From Candidatus Omnitrophica bacterium CG11_big_fil_rev_8_21_14_0_20_64_10 (GTDB lineage: Bacteria; Omnitrophota; Gorgyraeia; 1-14-0-20-64-10): DNA of 36,733 bases. The stretch is from the NCBI GenBank assembly GCA_002787095.1, contig PCVW01000032.1:12274-49006 (forward strand). Reading direction: 5' to 3'. Made by a program: the position numbers and the translations under genes. Positions 7,481 through 15,616 of the stretch are shown piece by piece; within the stretch, counting starts at the first letter, position 1; each line of letters opens with the position of its first letter. The notes under the pieces are model-generated. The model was not told the DNA's origin. It did not search any database and saw only the letters and a program-made list of their open reading frames with translations.

Positions 7481-9859
7481 CTAAAACGCGCGACTGGCGG
7501 AGAAGTGGAGCCGGCCGGTGTCCTTCTCGTTGTCGGCCGGATTGATCGGCCAGCCATAATCCAGCTTGACCGGCCCGAAGGGGGTCTTGACCCGGACGCC
7601 CGCTCCGACGCCGATCCGGAGCTCATCCTGGAACATTTCGCCGGCGCTCGACCAGACATTGCCGGCGTCCACGAAGGCGGCCCCCTTGAGGAAATCCACG
7701 ATCGGGACCGTGTACTCGGCGTTGAAGACCGCGAGCGCCTCGCCGCCGACCGGGTCATTGGAGTTGGGATCGGTGGGACCCACCCGGCGCTCCTTGTACC
7801 CCCGCACCGAATCGGCGCCCCCGGCGAAAAACCGCTCGAAGATCGGCACCGTCTCCGAATCGCCGTAGTTGTCGGCGATCCCGAACCGGGCGCTCAGCTC
7901 CAGCACATGATCCTCCCGAATCGGATGGAAGTAGACGCTGTCACTGGCGGTCCACTTCCAGAAGTCCCGGTCGCCGCCCAGCGCCGTTCCGGCCAACTCG
8001 ACCCCGGTCGCCGCGAGATACCCGGTGTTCGGATTGAAGACATTGTTGCGGGCGTCCCGGGTGAAGGTGAGACCCACCGAGGAAATGGAGTTTTCCCCGA
8101 TCTCGTCCTTGAGGGCCTGCGAAGCATTGTTGGAGACATCGGTCACCCGGTCGGACTCCAGCCGGTAGCGGAAGAGGAGCTTGTTCTCATCGCTCAGAGT
8201 CTTGCCCAGGCGAAGGACCCCCCCCTGGCGCTTGAGCTCAAAGCTGTACCCCTCGCCGCGGGTCCGGACGGTGTTGAACAGGTCGAAACCGAAGAGGTAC
8301 GGCCGGTCGAACAACCACGGTTCGGTGAAGGAAAGTTCGAAATCGGTCCGCCGGGTCCCCAGCAGCGTCCGGAACCGCAGCTCCTGCCCTCCCCCGACGA
8401 AGCTGGGCCAGTTGAACAGATCAAAATTGCGCTGGGTGATCTCGGCGAAGCCGATGAAGTTGTCGACCGAACTGAAACCGCCGCCGAAGGCGAACTCCCC
8501 GGTCTTGCTCTCCTTGACGCCGACCTTCAAGTCCCGCTGGTCCGGCCGGTCGGTCGCGGCCGTCTCCAGGGAGACCTCCTCGAAGTAACCCAGGTTGTAC
8601 AGCCGCTCCTTGGACTTGCGCAGCTTCTGCCCGTCGAAACGATCGCCCGGGTAAAGCCGCAGCTCCCGCCGGACCACGGAGTCCCGGGTCTTGATGTTCC
8701 CCTCGATCGAGATCTTGCCGACATAGGAGAGGGAGCCCTCCGACACCTTGTGGGTGATGTCCACCCGGCCGGTGGCCGGGTTGACCGCGGTGTCGCTGTA
8801 GACCGAGGCGGTCATGTAGCCCCGGCCGAAGTAGACCGACTGCATTGCGGCGGAGTCCTGCCGCATCCGGTCCTCGCTGAAGGGATCTTCCGTCTTGAGC
8901 GCCAGCGCCGCCCGCAAATCCTCCTCCGGAAGGACCGACACCCCCCGCAGGGTCGTCTGCCCCACCAGGTACCGGGGCCCCTCTTCGATCGCAATGTCAA
9001 TCACAAGAAACCGCCTGTCCTCATCGAAGCTCACCTTGGAGGTCGCCTGAACATCCGGATACCCCTCCAGGCGATAAAGCCCCTTGACCCGCTCCAGATC
9101 CTCCTCAAGCACCTCCGGTCGGTAATAGCCGGAGGAGAACCACCACCAGGCCTGCTTGGTCGCCATCCCCTTGAGCAGCTGCTTGTCCCGCAGCTGCTGG
9201 TTGCCGGTGAAGCGGATCCGCCGGACCTTGATCTTCGCGTGCTCGTCAATGTTGATGTAGAGCGACACCTTGTTGGCGAGGTCGTCCAGCTTCACCTCGT
9301 GGGTGATGTCCACCAGGTAGAACCCCTTGGTGCGGTAAAGTTGGCGAATCTGTTCGATGTCCTCCTTGAGGGTCCGGCGGTCGAGCAGCTCCTGCTCTTT
9401 GAGCTTCATCGTCTCCTTGAGTTTGGACTCCCGGAAGTGCCGGGCCCCGGTGATGATGATCGATCCGATCACCGGCCGTTCCTTGACGATGAAGCGGACC
9501 ATTTTCCCTTCCCGATAGGGCCGAATATCGGCGGTCACATCGGCGAAGAAACCGGTGCCGTAAAGCCGCTTAATGTCCTCATTGACGGTGTCGTTGTTGA
9601 AAGCATCCCCCGGGCGGGTTCGGATCCGGGTCAGGATCGTGGTGGTGGCGACGATGGCGTTGCCTTCCACCTCCACGGCGACGACGGTCTCCTGGGAAGC
9701 GGCCGGCGCGGCCGATTCGGCGACCGGCCGGCTGTCGGAGGAAGCCGTCTGCTCCTCGGCCCAGGCGGTGGAAGCGGAGAAAAAAACCGTTGAGACAAGG
9801 GCGGCCCCGGCAAAAAACCGGAACAGCCGGCTCGTTCTTAGTGGGTTTGCGTACTGCAT
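7481..9859 (-). CDS. bamA: Outer membrane protein assembly factor BamA
   Basis: 792 aa. Signal peptide MQYANPLRTSRLFRFFAGAA ending near TAWAEE. The N-terminal half holds about five POTRA domains; visible boundaries include VAVEVEGNAIVATTTIL, KVRRIRFTGNQQLRDKQLL, GPRYLVGQTTLRGV and VGKISIEGNIKTRDSVVRREL. The C-terminal half is a 16-strand barrel with the conserved loop-6 motif VRGYKERRVG and the family ending (FGPVKLDYGWPIN, then a terminal strand finishing in Phe). It inserts beta-barrel proteins into the outer membrane. A possible promoter ends 7 nt before the ATG and there is no Shine-Dalgarno site, so translation may be leaderless. Confidence 0.97.
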   Translation of the reverse strand: MQYANPLRTSRLFRFFAGAALVSTVFFSASTAWAEEQTASSDSRPVAESAAPAASQETVVAVEVEGNAIVATTTILTRIRTRPGDAFNNDTVNEDIKRLYGTGFFADVTADIRPYREGKMVRFIVKERPVIGSIIITGARHFRESKLKETMKLKEQELLDRRTLKEDIEQIRQLYRTKGFYLVDITHEVKLDDLANKVSLYINIDEHAKIKVRRIRFTGNQQLRDKQLLKGMATKQAWWWFSSGYYRPEVLEEDLERVKGLYRLEGYPDVQATSKVSFDEDRRFLVIDIAIEEGPRYLVGQTTLRGVSVLPEEDLRAALALKTEDPFSEDRMRQDSAAMQSVYFGRGYMTASVYSDTAVNPATGRVDITHKVSEGSLSYVGKISIEGNIKTRDSVVRRELRLYPGDRFDGQKLRKSKERLYNLGYFEEVSLETAATDRPDQRDLKVGVKESKTGEFAFGGGFSSVDNFIGFAEITQRNFDLFNWPSFVGGGQELRFRTLLGTRRTDFELSFTEPWLFDRPYLFGFDLFNTVRTRGEGYSFELKRQGGVLRLGKTLSDENKLLFRYRLESDRVTDVSNNASQALKDEIGENSISSVGLTFTRDARNNVFNPNTGYLAATGVELAGTALGGDRDFWKWTASDSVYFHPIREDHVLELSARFGIADNYGDSETVPIFERFFAGGADSVRGYKERRVGPTDPNSNDPVGGEALAVFNAEYTVPIVDFLKGAAFVDAGNVWSSAGEMFQDELRIGVGAGVRVKTPFGPVKLDYGWPINPADNEKDTGRLHFSASRAF

Positions 9860-9866
9860 TTACGGT

Positions 9867-9895
9867 ACTCTAGCACAGCGGCCGGGCGGCCGCAA
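9867..9895 (-). promoter_or_regulatory. Candidate bamA promoter (extended -10)
   Basis: On the minus strand TTGCGG (9895-9890) is followed after 17 nt by TAGAGT (9872-9867), with TGC directly before it, an extended -10. Only 7 nt separate it from the bamA ATG. The spacer is a perfect 7-bp palindrome (9878-9893) that could instead be a weak dnaB-distal hairpin. No T-run follows it, so the promoter reading is preferred. Confidence 0.5.
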
Positions 9896-9923
9896 CGGGA
9901 AATCAGCGGGAAAATCAGCTTCC

Positions 9924-11267
9924 CTAGTCTCCCCGCTGGGAGAGGTTCTCGAAGCGGGTAAACTCCTTCAGGAAGGCCAGCGGGACATTGCCGACCGGGC
10001 CGTTGCGCTGCTTGGCGATGATCAGCTCGGCCCGGCCCCGGTTCTCATCATTCGGATTGTAGACCTCCTCCCGGAAGAGCAGCAGCACCACATCGGCGTC
10101 CTGCTCCAGGGCGCCGGACTCCCGCAGGTCCGAGAGCTGCGGCCGGCGGTTGTCCCGCTGTTCGGTCGCCCGGGAAAGCTGCGAGAGGGCGATCACCGGG
10201 ACCTTCAGCTCCTTCGCCAGCCCCTTGAGCCCCTGGGAGATCTCGGAGATCTCCTGCTGGCGGTTCTCGGTGCGGGTCCCCCCCCGCATCATCTGCAGGT
10301 AGTCCACGATGATCAGCCCGATGTGGTGCCGGGATTTCAGACGCCGCGCCTTGGCCCGCAGCTCCAGCGCCGAGATCGCCGGGGTGTCGTCGATCAGGAT
10401 CGGCGCTTCCGAGAGCTTGCCCGCGGTGTTGGTCAGCCGAGGCCAGTCGGACTGCGAAAGGAACCCGGTCCGGGCCTTGTGGACATCCACCCGGGCGTGG
10501 GAGCAGATCATCCGGTGGACGAGCTGCTCTTTGGACATTTCCAGCGAGAAAATCACGGTCGGGACCCGCTCGACGATCCCCACATGCTCGGCGATGCAGG
10601 TGGCCAGCGCCGACTTCCCCATCGAGGGACGGCCGGCCAGGATGATCAGGTCGGCCGGCTGGAAGCCGGCGGTCATGACATCCAGGTCGTGGATACCGGT
10701 CGGGATGCCGGTCACCATCTCCTTGCGCTGATAGAGCCGCTCAATCATCTCGATCGAGGCCTGCAGCATTTCCTTGATCGGCACCGCGTTGGTCTCGGCC
10801 GAGCGGTTGGTCAGCTCGAAGAGAATCTGCTCGGCCCGGTCGATCAGCTGGTCCACGTCGTCCTGGTTCTCGTAGCACTCCCCGACGATCCGGGTGGAGG
10901 CGGAGATCAGATAGCGCAGCATCCCCTTCTCCCGGATGATCTTGGCGTAGTGGGTCATGTTGGCCGCGGTCGGAACGACCGCGGTCAGGGAGGAGAGATA
11001 GGCGGCCCCGCCGGCGGCCTCCAACTGGCCGCTCCCCTTGAGCTCTTCGGTCAGAGTCACGAGGTCCACCGGCTTGTGGCGGTGGAAGAGCTGGCTGATC
11101 GCCGAGAAGATCAGGCGGTGGCTTTCCTTGTAGAAGAGGTCGGACTTGAGCATCTCCACGCCGACCGGCACCGCCTCCTCGTCGATCAGCATCGAACCCA
11201 AGACCGCCATCTCCGCCTCCAGGTTCTGCGGCGGAAGCTTCTCGGTCAGTTGCTCAACCGTCGGCAT
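9924..11267 (-). CDS. dnaB: Replicative DNA helicase DnaB
   Basis: 447 aa. Hexameric 5'-3' helicase of the replication fork. The N-terminal helical domain begins PPQNLEAEMAVLGSMLID. The RecA-like motor has Walker A GRPSMGKSA (212-220), the Walker B strand LIIVDYLQMM, and the DnaB motifs SQLSRATEQR and SGALEQDADVVLLLFREE. Length is normal and no intein is seen. Its start overlaps the rplI end by 14 nt, as in many rpsF-ssb-rplI-dnaB operons, so the ribosomal protein genes and helicase are probably co-translated. Confidence 0.97.
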   Translation of the reverse strand: MPTVEQLTEKLPPQNLEAEMAVLGSMLIDEEAVPVGVEMLKSDLFYKESHRLIFSAISQLFHRHKPVDLVTLTEELKGSGQLEAAGGAAYLSSLTAVVPTAANMTHYAKIIREKGMLRYLISASTRIVGECYENQDDVDQLIDRAEQILFELTNRSAETNAVPIKEMLQASIEMIERLYQRKEMVTGIPTGIHDLDVMTAGFQPADLIILAGRPSMGKSALATCIAEHVGIVERVPTVIFSLEMSKEQLVHRMICSHARVDVHKARTGFLSQSDWPRLTNTAGKLSEAPILIDDTPAISALELRAKARRLKSRHHIGLIIVDYLQMMRGGTRTENRQQEISEISQGLKGLAKELKVPVIALSQLSRATEQRDNRRPQLSDLRESGALEQDADVVLLLFREEVYNPNDENRGRAELIIAKQRNGPVGNVPLAFLKEFTRFENLSQRGD

Positions 11268-11706
11268 CGACGACCTTCACCATCAGGCGGGCGGTGACCT
11301 CCGGGTGGAGCTTGACCTGGACCGGGTGGTTCCCCAACTCCCCGATCGGGGCGAAATCCACCAGCGCGTGCTTCTCCAGCCGGACCGCGAAGGCATCAGC
11401 GGCCGCGGCCGCGACATCCTTGGCGGTGACCGCCCCGTGGAGCTTCCCCTGGGCCCCGAGCGCCGCCTTCACCGTCACCACCTGTCCGTTGAGCTTCTCC
11501 GCCAGGGCGCGGGCCTGAGCCCGCAGCGTCTCCGCCTGGCGCAGCCGCTGCCGGGCCTTCATGTCGGCGGCCGACTGGTTGCCGGCGGTGGCCGGCACCG
11601 CCAACCCCTGGGGAATCAGGAAGTTCCGGGCGTAACCATCCTTGACCTCCAGGGTCTGGCCGGCCTTGCCGATTTTCGGAACCTCCCGCGTCAGGATCAC
11701 CCGCAT
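11254..11706 (-). CDS. rplI: 50S ribosomal protein bL9
   Basis: 150 aa. The start MRVILTREVPKIGKAGQTLEVKDG is the canonical bL9 N-terminal domain, including the RNA-binding GYARNFLIPQGLAV. A long connecting helix (~40-75) and the C-terminal domain (ALGAQGKLHGAVTAKDVA, ending EVTARLMVKVV) follow. The frame is open further upstream, but that part is a shadow of ssb. The ATG lies 4 nt after the ssb stop. bS18 (rpsR), normally between ssb and rplI, is missing. Confidence 0.96.
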   Translation of the reverse strand: MRVILTREVPKIGKAGQTLEVKDGYARNFLIPQGLAVPATAGNQSAADMKARQRLRQAETLRAQARALAEKLNGQVVTVKAALGAQGKLHGAVTAKDVAAAAADAFAVRLEKHALVDFAPIGELGNHPVQVKLHPEVTARLMVKVVDADG

Positions 11707-11710
11707 CGGA

Positions 11711-12187
11711 TCAAAACGGGACTTCCCGGCTCTCTTCTTCCCCGCCGGAGTCCCCGCCGTCGGGGGGCAGATCCCCCTCCGGCCCCGGCGCCTGTTGATC
11801 TCCGGCATCGGGCGCAGCGGACTGATACCCCTCCCCGCCGCCTCCGCCGGATCGGGCCCGCCCCAGGAACTGGATGTTCTGGGCGACCACCTCGATCATC
11901 GACCGCTTCTGCCCGTCGGGCGTCTCCCAGGAGCGGGAGGCCAGGCGTCCCTCGACGAAGCAGGGGGAGCCCTTGGTCAGGTACTCCCCGACCAGCTCCG
12001 CCTGCCGGGCCCAGGAAACGACCCGCACGAAACAGGTTTCCTCCCGCTTCTCTCCCGAAGCGGTCTTGTAAACCCGGCCGGAGGCCAGCGTGAAGGTGGC
12101 CACCGCGGTGCCGCTGGGGATGTAGCGCAGCTCCGGGTCCCGCGTCAGATTGCCGATCAGAAAGACCTTATTCAGATTCGCCATCAT
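11711..12187 (-). CDS. ssb: Single-stranded DNA-binding protein
   Basis: 158 aa (157 if the second Met is used). The OB fold opens with NLNKVFLIGNLTRDPELRY and includes ETCFVRVVSWARQAE and GSPCFVEGRLASRSWE. The linker is Gly/Pro/Asp-rich (about 113-150), and the acidic tip ends in VPF, close to the usual DDDIPF partner-binding tail. It protects ssDNA and recruits repair and replication proteins. It overlaps rpsF by about 20 nt; a GGGGGTG stretch precedes the paired ATGs. Confidence 0.96.
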   Translation of the reverse strand: MMANLNKVFLIGNLTRDPELRYIPSGTAVATFTLASGRVYKTASGEKREETCFVRVVSWARQAELVGEYLTKGSPCFVEGRLASRSWETPDGQKRSMIEVVAQNIQFLGRARSGGGGGEGYQSAAPDAGDQQAPGPEGDLPPDGGDSGGEEESREVPF

Positions 12188-12512
12188 TCACCCCCGTTGA
12201 TGTTTCGGCCGACACCTTCCCGGCCAGTCCCAACCCCAGGCGAAGCAGGGCGCCGGAGGCGACGACGGTCCGCCGAAGCCCGGCCACCTGATCGGGCGCC
12301 AGTTCAAGCAGCACCTGGATCATCTGCGCCTCCGATGCCTTGCCGATCTTGTAGGCCAACGGCCGCTTCCCCAGGCGGTTCACCGCCTGGACGCTGCCGC
12401 CGGCGCGGCCGGCCGCCTCGGTGAACTGTTTCTCCGCCTTCGAAAGGGTCTCCTCATTGGCCGACGGATCAACCAACAACAGGGCCTCATATTCACGCGT
12501 CAATCCCGACAT
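12168..12512 (-). CDS. rpsF: 30S ribosomal protein bS6
   Basis: 114 aa from ATG 12512 (MSGLTREYEALLLVDP). This start has a GAGGAG Shine-Dalgarno site at good spacing; an ATG 21 nt upstream is less likely. Family features are YEALLLVDPSANEE, GKRPLAYKIGKASEAQMIQVLLEL and a C-terminal tail rich in Gly/Ser/Glu. bS6 binds 16S rRNA with bS18 in the small-subunit platform. It begins the rpsF-ssb-rplI-dnaB group, just after pth. Confidence 0.93.
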   Translation of the reverse strand: MSGLTREYEALLLVDPSANEETLSKAEKQFTEAAGRAGGSVQAVNRLGKRPLAYKIGKASEAQMIQVLLELAPDQVAGLRRTVVASGALLRLGLGLAGKVSAETSTGVNDGESE

Positions 12513-12525
12513 CACGCCTCTCCTC

Positions 12526-13077
12526 TCATCCATTGAAACGGTTCATCGCCTGTTCCAGCCCCTCCGCCGCCCAGCAGACGGCCGCCGCCTCCGCGCGAGC
12601 CAGGCCGGCCTCCACGGCATCGGCTTCCTCGGGCCGGAACGGTCCCAATACAAAATCGGTCAAATCGGCCGGCAAGGGAGCGTCTCCCGCGACCCCCACC
12701 CGCAGCCGGGGGATCCGGTCGGTGGCCAGCGCGTCCAGAACCGACTGAAGTCCGTTGTGACCGCCGGCTGAGCCGTCACCCCGCACCCGGACCGTCCCGA
12801 GCGGAAGCGCCGCATCATCCAGGATGATCAGGAACCCCTCCGGCGGGGCCGAAAACCGCTCGGCGAGGCAGCGGACCGCCTCTCCGGAATCGTTCATGAA
12901 GGTTTCCGGTTGAACCAGCCGGATCCCCTGCCCCTCCACGGAACCGGTTCCCGACCGGGAGCGGCAGCACCGCTCTGAGAGGGAGATGCCCCACCGCCGG
13001 CTCAACCGCTCGACCACCTCCCAGCCGGCGTTGTGGCGGGTGCCGGCGTAACGGGGGCCGGGATTCCCCAACCCCAC
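12526..13077 (-). CDS. pth: Peptidyl-tRNA hydrolase (start codon uncertain)
   Basis: 183 aa from a GTG at 13077. It recycles peptidyl-tRNA by cleaving the ester bond. Family residues: GLGNPG with the N-terminal Asn, TRHNAGW (catalytic His), PETFMNDSG (Asn), ILDDAALPLG, and the GSAGGHNGLQS loop. The family normally begins 3-6 residues before VGLGNPG. In this frame those upstream codons are Arg, Ile(ATC), Ile(ATT), Val(GTG), and no ATG or TTG lies between the rplY stop (13098-13100) and the GTG. Translation may start at GTG, at a rare ATC/ATT/ATA codon, or the ATG may be lost to a sequence error. It follows rplY closely, the ctc-pth order known in many bacteria. Confidence 0.9.
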   Translation of the reverse strand: MGLGNPGPRYAGTRHNAGWEVVERLSRRWGISLSERCCRSRSGTGSVEGQGIRLVQPETFMNDSGEAVRCLAERFSAPPEGFLIILDDAALPLGTVRVRGDGSAGGHNGLQSVLDALATDRIPRLRVGVAGDAPLPADLTDFVLGPFRPEEADAVEAGLARAEAAAVCWAAEGLEQAMNRFNG

Positions 13078-13097
13078 AATGATCCGGGGAGCAGGGG

Positions 13098-13847
13098 TTA
13101 TTCCTTCTTCTCCTTCTTGTCTTCCTTGGCCCGCTGGTCCGCCTCCTTCTTCTCCTTCTTGGCGGCATCCTCGACGGCCAGCTCTTCCTTCGACTTCTGC
13201 TTGAGGACCTCCGGCTCGGCGGTCTCGGCGGCCGCGGCCTCCTCGGGTGTGGACGCCTCCTCCGCCTTCGGCGGCACGCAGGCCACCACCACCTGCTCCG
13301 GATCGGTCTTGAGGGTCACCCCCTCCGGCAACGGGACCTCCCTGGCATGCAGCGACTGGTTGAGTTTCAACCCCTCGACATGCAGGACGATCCCCTCCGG
13401 AATCTCGGTCGGAAGACACTCCACTTCCAACTCCCACCGGATGTGCTCGAGCATCCCCCCTTCCTGCTTGACGCCGACCGCCTCCCCCTTGACCTCCAGG
13501 GGCACGGTCACAACGACCCGCTTCGTCAGGGAGATGTGGTGGAAGTCCACATGGATCACATCGTGGGTCACCGGATCATGCTGAATCTCCCGGAGCAGCA
13601 CCGGGGTATCCTTGCCGGCCTTGCCCCCCTTCTCCAAACGCAGGGTGACCAAGAGACTCTCCCCGCTGTGCTGATGCAGCAGCCGGCCGAGGGTGCGGCC
13701 CGACACCTGCACCGGGACCGATTTCTCCCCCTCGCCGTAAATGATGCCGGGAATCCAACCGGACCGGCGCAGCCGGCCCATCTCCCGCGTTCCTGAAGTT
13801 TCCCGGACCGACCCTTCCAAGATCAATTGTTCCCGTTTTTTGCTCAT
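13098..13847 (-). CDS. rplY: 50S ribosomal protein bL25, TL5/CTC type
   Basis: 249 aa from ATG 13847, chosen over an in-frame upstream ATG because MSKKREQLILEGSVRE matches the family and TAAGGAG sits just upstream. The N-terminal 5S-rRNA-binding domain (~1-95) includes GRLRRSGWIPGIIYGEGEK and HDPVTHDVIHVDF. The second, CTC-type domain (~96-185) has VPLEVKGEAVGVKQEGG and CLPTEIPEGIVL. The last ~60 residues are low-complexity Ala/Glu then Lys/Glu, a variable tail. It binds 5S rRNA in the large subunit. It lies between prs and pth, the ancestral order. Confidence 0.95.
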   Translation of the reverse strand: MSKKREQLILEGSVRETSGTREMGRLRRSGWIPGIIYGEGEKSVPVQVSGRTLGRLLHQHSGESLLVTLRLEKGGKAGKDTPVLLREIQHDPVTHDVIHVDFHHISLTKRVVVTVPLEVKGEAVGVKQEGGMLEHIRWELEVECLPTEIPEGIVLHVEGLKLNQSLHAREVPLPEGVTLKTDPEQVVVACVPPKAEEASTPEEAAAAETAEPEVLKQKSKEELAVEDAAKKEKKEADQRAKEDKKEKKE

Positions 13848-13857
13848 TGAAGGCTCC

Positions 13858-14826
13858 TTAAACCCGTTCTTCCCATTGCTCGTGAAACAGGACCGCGATC
13901 GATTCCTCTTCATGGATCCGCCGGATCGCCTCGGCGAACAGCGGCGCCACCGAGAGCACCTTGACGCGATCCATCCGGCGCTCCTCGGGAATTGGAATCG
14001 AGTCGGTCACCACCAGTTCCTTCAAGTCCGATTGATTGAGGCGCTGCGCGGCCGGACCGGCCAACACCGGATGGGTGATCGCCGCGCGCACCTCCCGGGC
14101 GCCGGCCTCCTTGAGGGCCCGGACCGCCTGCACAAGGGAGCCGGCCGTCGAGACCAGGTCGTCCACAATCAGGGCGTTCCGGTCCCGGACATCCCCCATG
14201 ATGTCCATGACCTCGGTCTCCACATGATTGATCCGGCGCTTATCGATCATCGCCAGGGCCGAGCGGAACCGCTTGGCGTAGGCCCGGGCCATCTTGATCC
14301 CCCCCACATCCGGGGAGACGATCACCCAGTCCTCCATCTTGTGCCGCTCATTGAAATAATCAACGAAGGTGTTGACCGCGAAGAGGTGGTCCAGCGGGAT
14401 GTCGAAGAACCCCTGGATCTGCCCGGCGTGCAGGTCCATCGTCAGCACCCGGTTGGCGCCGGCCCCGGTGATCAGATTGGCCACCAGCTTCGCGGTGATC
14501 GGCACCCGGGGCTGGTCCTTGCGGTCCTGCCGGGCGTAGCCGTAGTAAGGAAGCACCGCGGTGATCCGCCGGGCGGAGGCCCGCCGCAGGGCGTCCAGCA
14601 GGATCAACAGCTCCATCAGGTTGTCGTTGACCGGCGGACAGGTCGGCTGGACGACGAAAACATCCCGCCCCCGGACATTCTCGTTGATCTTGACCCGAAC
14701 CTCCCCTTCGGAGAACCGGCCGACGGTCGCGTCCCCGACCGAAATCTCCAGATGGCGCGCCACCGCCTGCGCGAAGGCCGGATTGGCGTTGCCGCAAATG
14801 ATCACCGGTGGATTTTTCTTCGTCAC
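13858..14826 (-). CDS. prs: Ribose-phosphate pyrophosphokinase
   Basis: 322 aa. It makes PRPP from ribose 5-phosphate and ATP for nucleotide, histidine and NAD synthesis. Motifs: FSEGEVRVKINENVRGRDVFVVQ near 38, PYYGYARQDRK near 93 (catalytic Arg/His loop variant), DLHAGQIQGFFDIP near 132, VSPDVGGIKMA, and the PRPP-binding ALIVDDLVSTAGSL near 217. Length is normal. It is 1 nt after glmU and 10 nt before the rplY ATG. PRPP users in the same window are hisG and the pur genes. Confidence 0.97.
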   Translation of the reverse strand: MTKKNPPVIICGNANPAFAQAVARHLEISVGDATVGRFSEGEVRVKINENVRGRDVFVVQPTCPPVNDNLMELLILLDALRRASARRITAVLPYYGYARQDRKDQPRVPITAKLVANLITGAGANRVLTMDLHAGQIQGFFDIPLDHLFAVNTFVDYFNERHKMEDWVIVSPDVGGIKMARAYAKRFRSALAMIDKRRINHVETEVMDIMGDVRDRNALIVDDLVSTAGSLVQAVRALKEAGAREVRAAITHPVLAGPAAQRLNQSDLKELVVTDSIPIPEERRMDRVKVLSVAPLFAEAIRRIHEEESIAVLFHEQWEERV

Positions 14827-14827
14827 C

Positions 14828-15616
14828 CTATTTTTTCCTCCGAGCGCCGCCGCGCCGCGACCGGGTCCGGCGGCGCATGATCCCCCGAACCCGGGCCAGA
14901 TCAGCCCGCGTGTTGATCCCCATGAACTCCCCGACCGCCCGGGTCGGCGCGGTCGCCAACCGCCGCCGGCCCCGCACCAGAAAATCGATCGCGTCGGTCA
15001 GGTAATACTCGCCGTTGGCCGCCGGCCGGATCCGCTCCATCGCGCCGGCCAGCGCCCGGGCGTCAAAACAGTAGGCGCCGACATTGATCTCCCGAATCCC
15101 CCGCTGCCGGGGAGAGGCGTCCGCCTCCTCCACGATCCGAAGCAACCGGCCCGACCGGTCCCGGACAATCCGGCCGTAGCCGGTCGGCCGCTCTACCTCG
15201 GCGGTCAACAGCGTGGCCGCCGCCCCGGACCGACGATGGGCCCGGATCAGTCCCCGGACCGTCTCGGCGGTCAACAGCGGGGTATCGCCGTACAGAACCA
15301 CCAGATCCCCCCGGAACCCTTTGAGCTCCGGCAGGGCCTGCTGAACCGCGTGCCCGGTCCCCTTGAGTTCCCGTTGGACCGCCACGGCCACCGAGCCGTT
15401 GAACTGTTTCCGGACGAGCTCCGAGCGGTAGCCCAAGACGGCGACCACCTTCCGGACCCCCGCTCCCCGCACCGCCGCCAGCACATGGCCGATCAGCGGC
15501 TTGCCGCAAAGGGTGTGCAGCACCTTCGGAATGCGGGAACGCATCCGGGTGCCGTCCCCGGCGGCCAGGATCACGGCCGCCAGACCGCCGGTCCTACGCG
15601 ACCGCCCGGTCGCCAT
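14828..15616 (-). CDS. glmU: GlmU-type UDP-N-acetylglucosamine pyrophosphorylase, single-domain
   Basis: 262 aa, against about 450 for full-length GlmU. The nucleotidyltransferase domain is complete: [22 protein letters not shown] near 13, [11 protein letters not shown] near 85, VLYGDTPLL near 107, [10 protein letters not shown] near 144, [11 protein letters not shown] and [10 protein letters not shown]. The left-handed beta-helix acetyltransferase domain is absent; the protein ends in a basic tail ([10 protein letters not shown]). So it should form UDP-GlcNAc from UTP and GlcNAc-1-P, while glucosamine-1-P acetylation must be done by another protein. Its start overlaps clpX by 23 nt. UDP-GlcNAc feeds the lipid A genes downstream. 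Confidence 0.88.
   Translation of the reverse strand: MATGRSRRTGGLAAVILAAGDGTRMRSRIPKVLHTLCGKPLIGHVLAAVRGAGVRKVVAVLGYRSELVRKQFNGSVAVAVQRELKGTGHAVQQALPELKGFRGDLVVLYGDTPLLTAETVRGLIRAHRRSGAAATLLTAEVERPTGYGRIVRDRSGRLLRIVEEADASPRQRGIREINVGAYCFDARALAGAMERIRPAANGEYYLTDAIDFLVRGRRRLATAPTRAVGEFMGINTRADLARVRGIMRRRTRSRRGGARRKK

Noticed and set aside
7505-9793. 762-codon open frame antisense to bamA
   Set aside because: Composition is Pro/Arg/His/Leu-rich, typical of the antisense of a GC-rich gene, with no domain; BamA on the other strand is unambiguous.
9878-9893. Terminator after the next upstream gene dnaB
   Set aside because: A perfect 7-bp GC stem, but with no U-tract; it lies in the spacer of a plausible bamA promoter.
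12526-13437. Pth extended to 303 residues
   Set aside because: The extension lies inside rplY in another frame and is low complexity.
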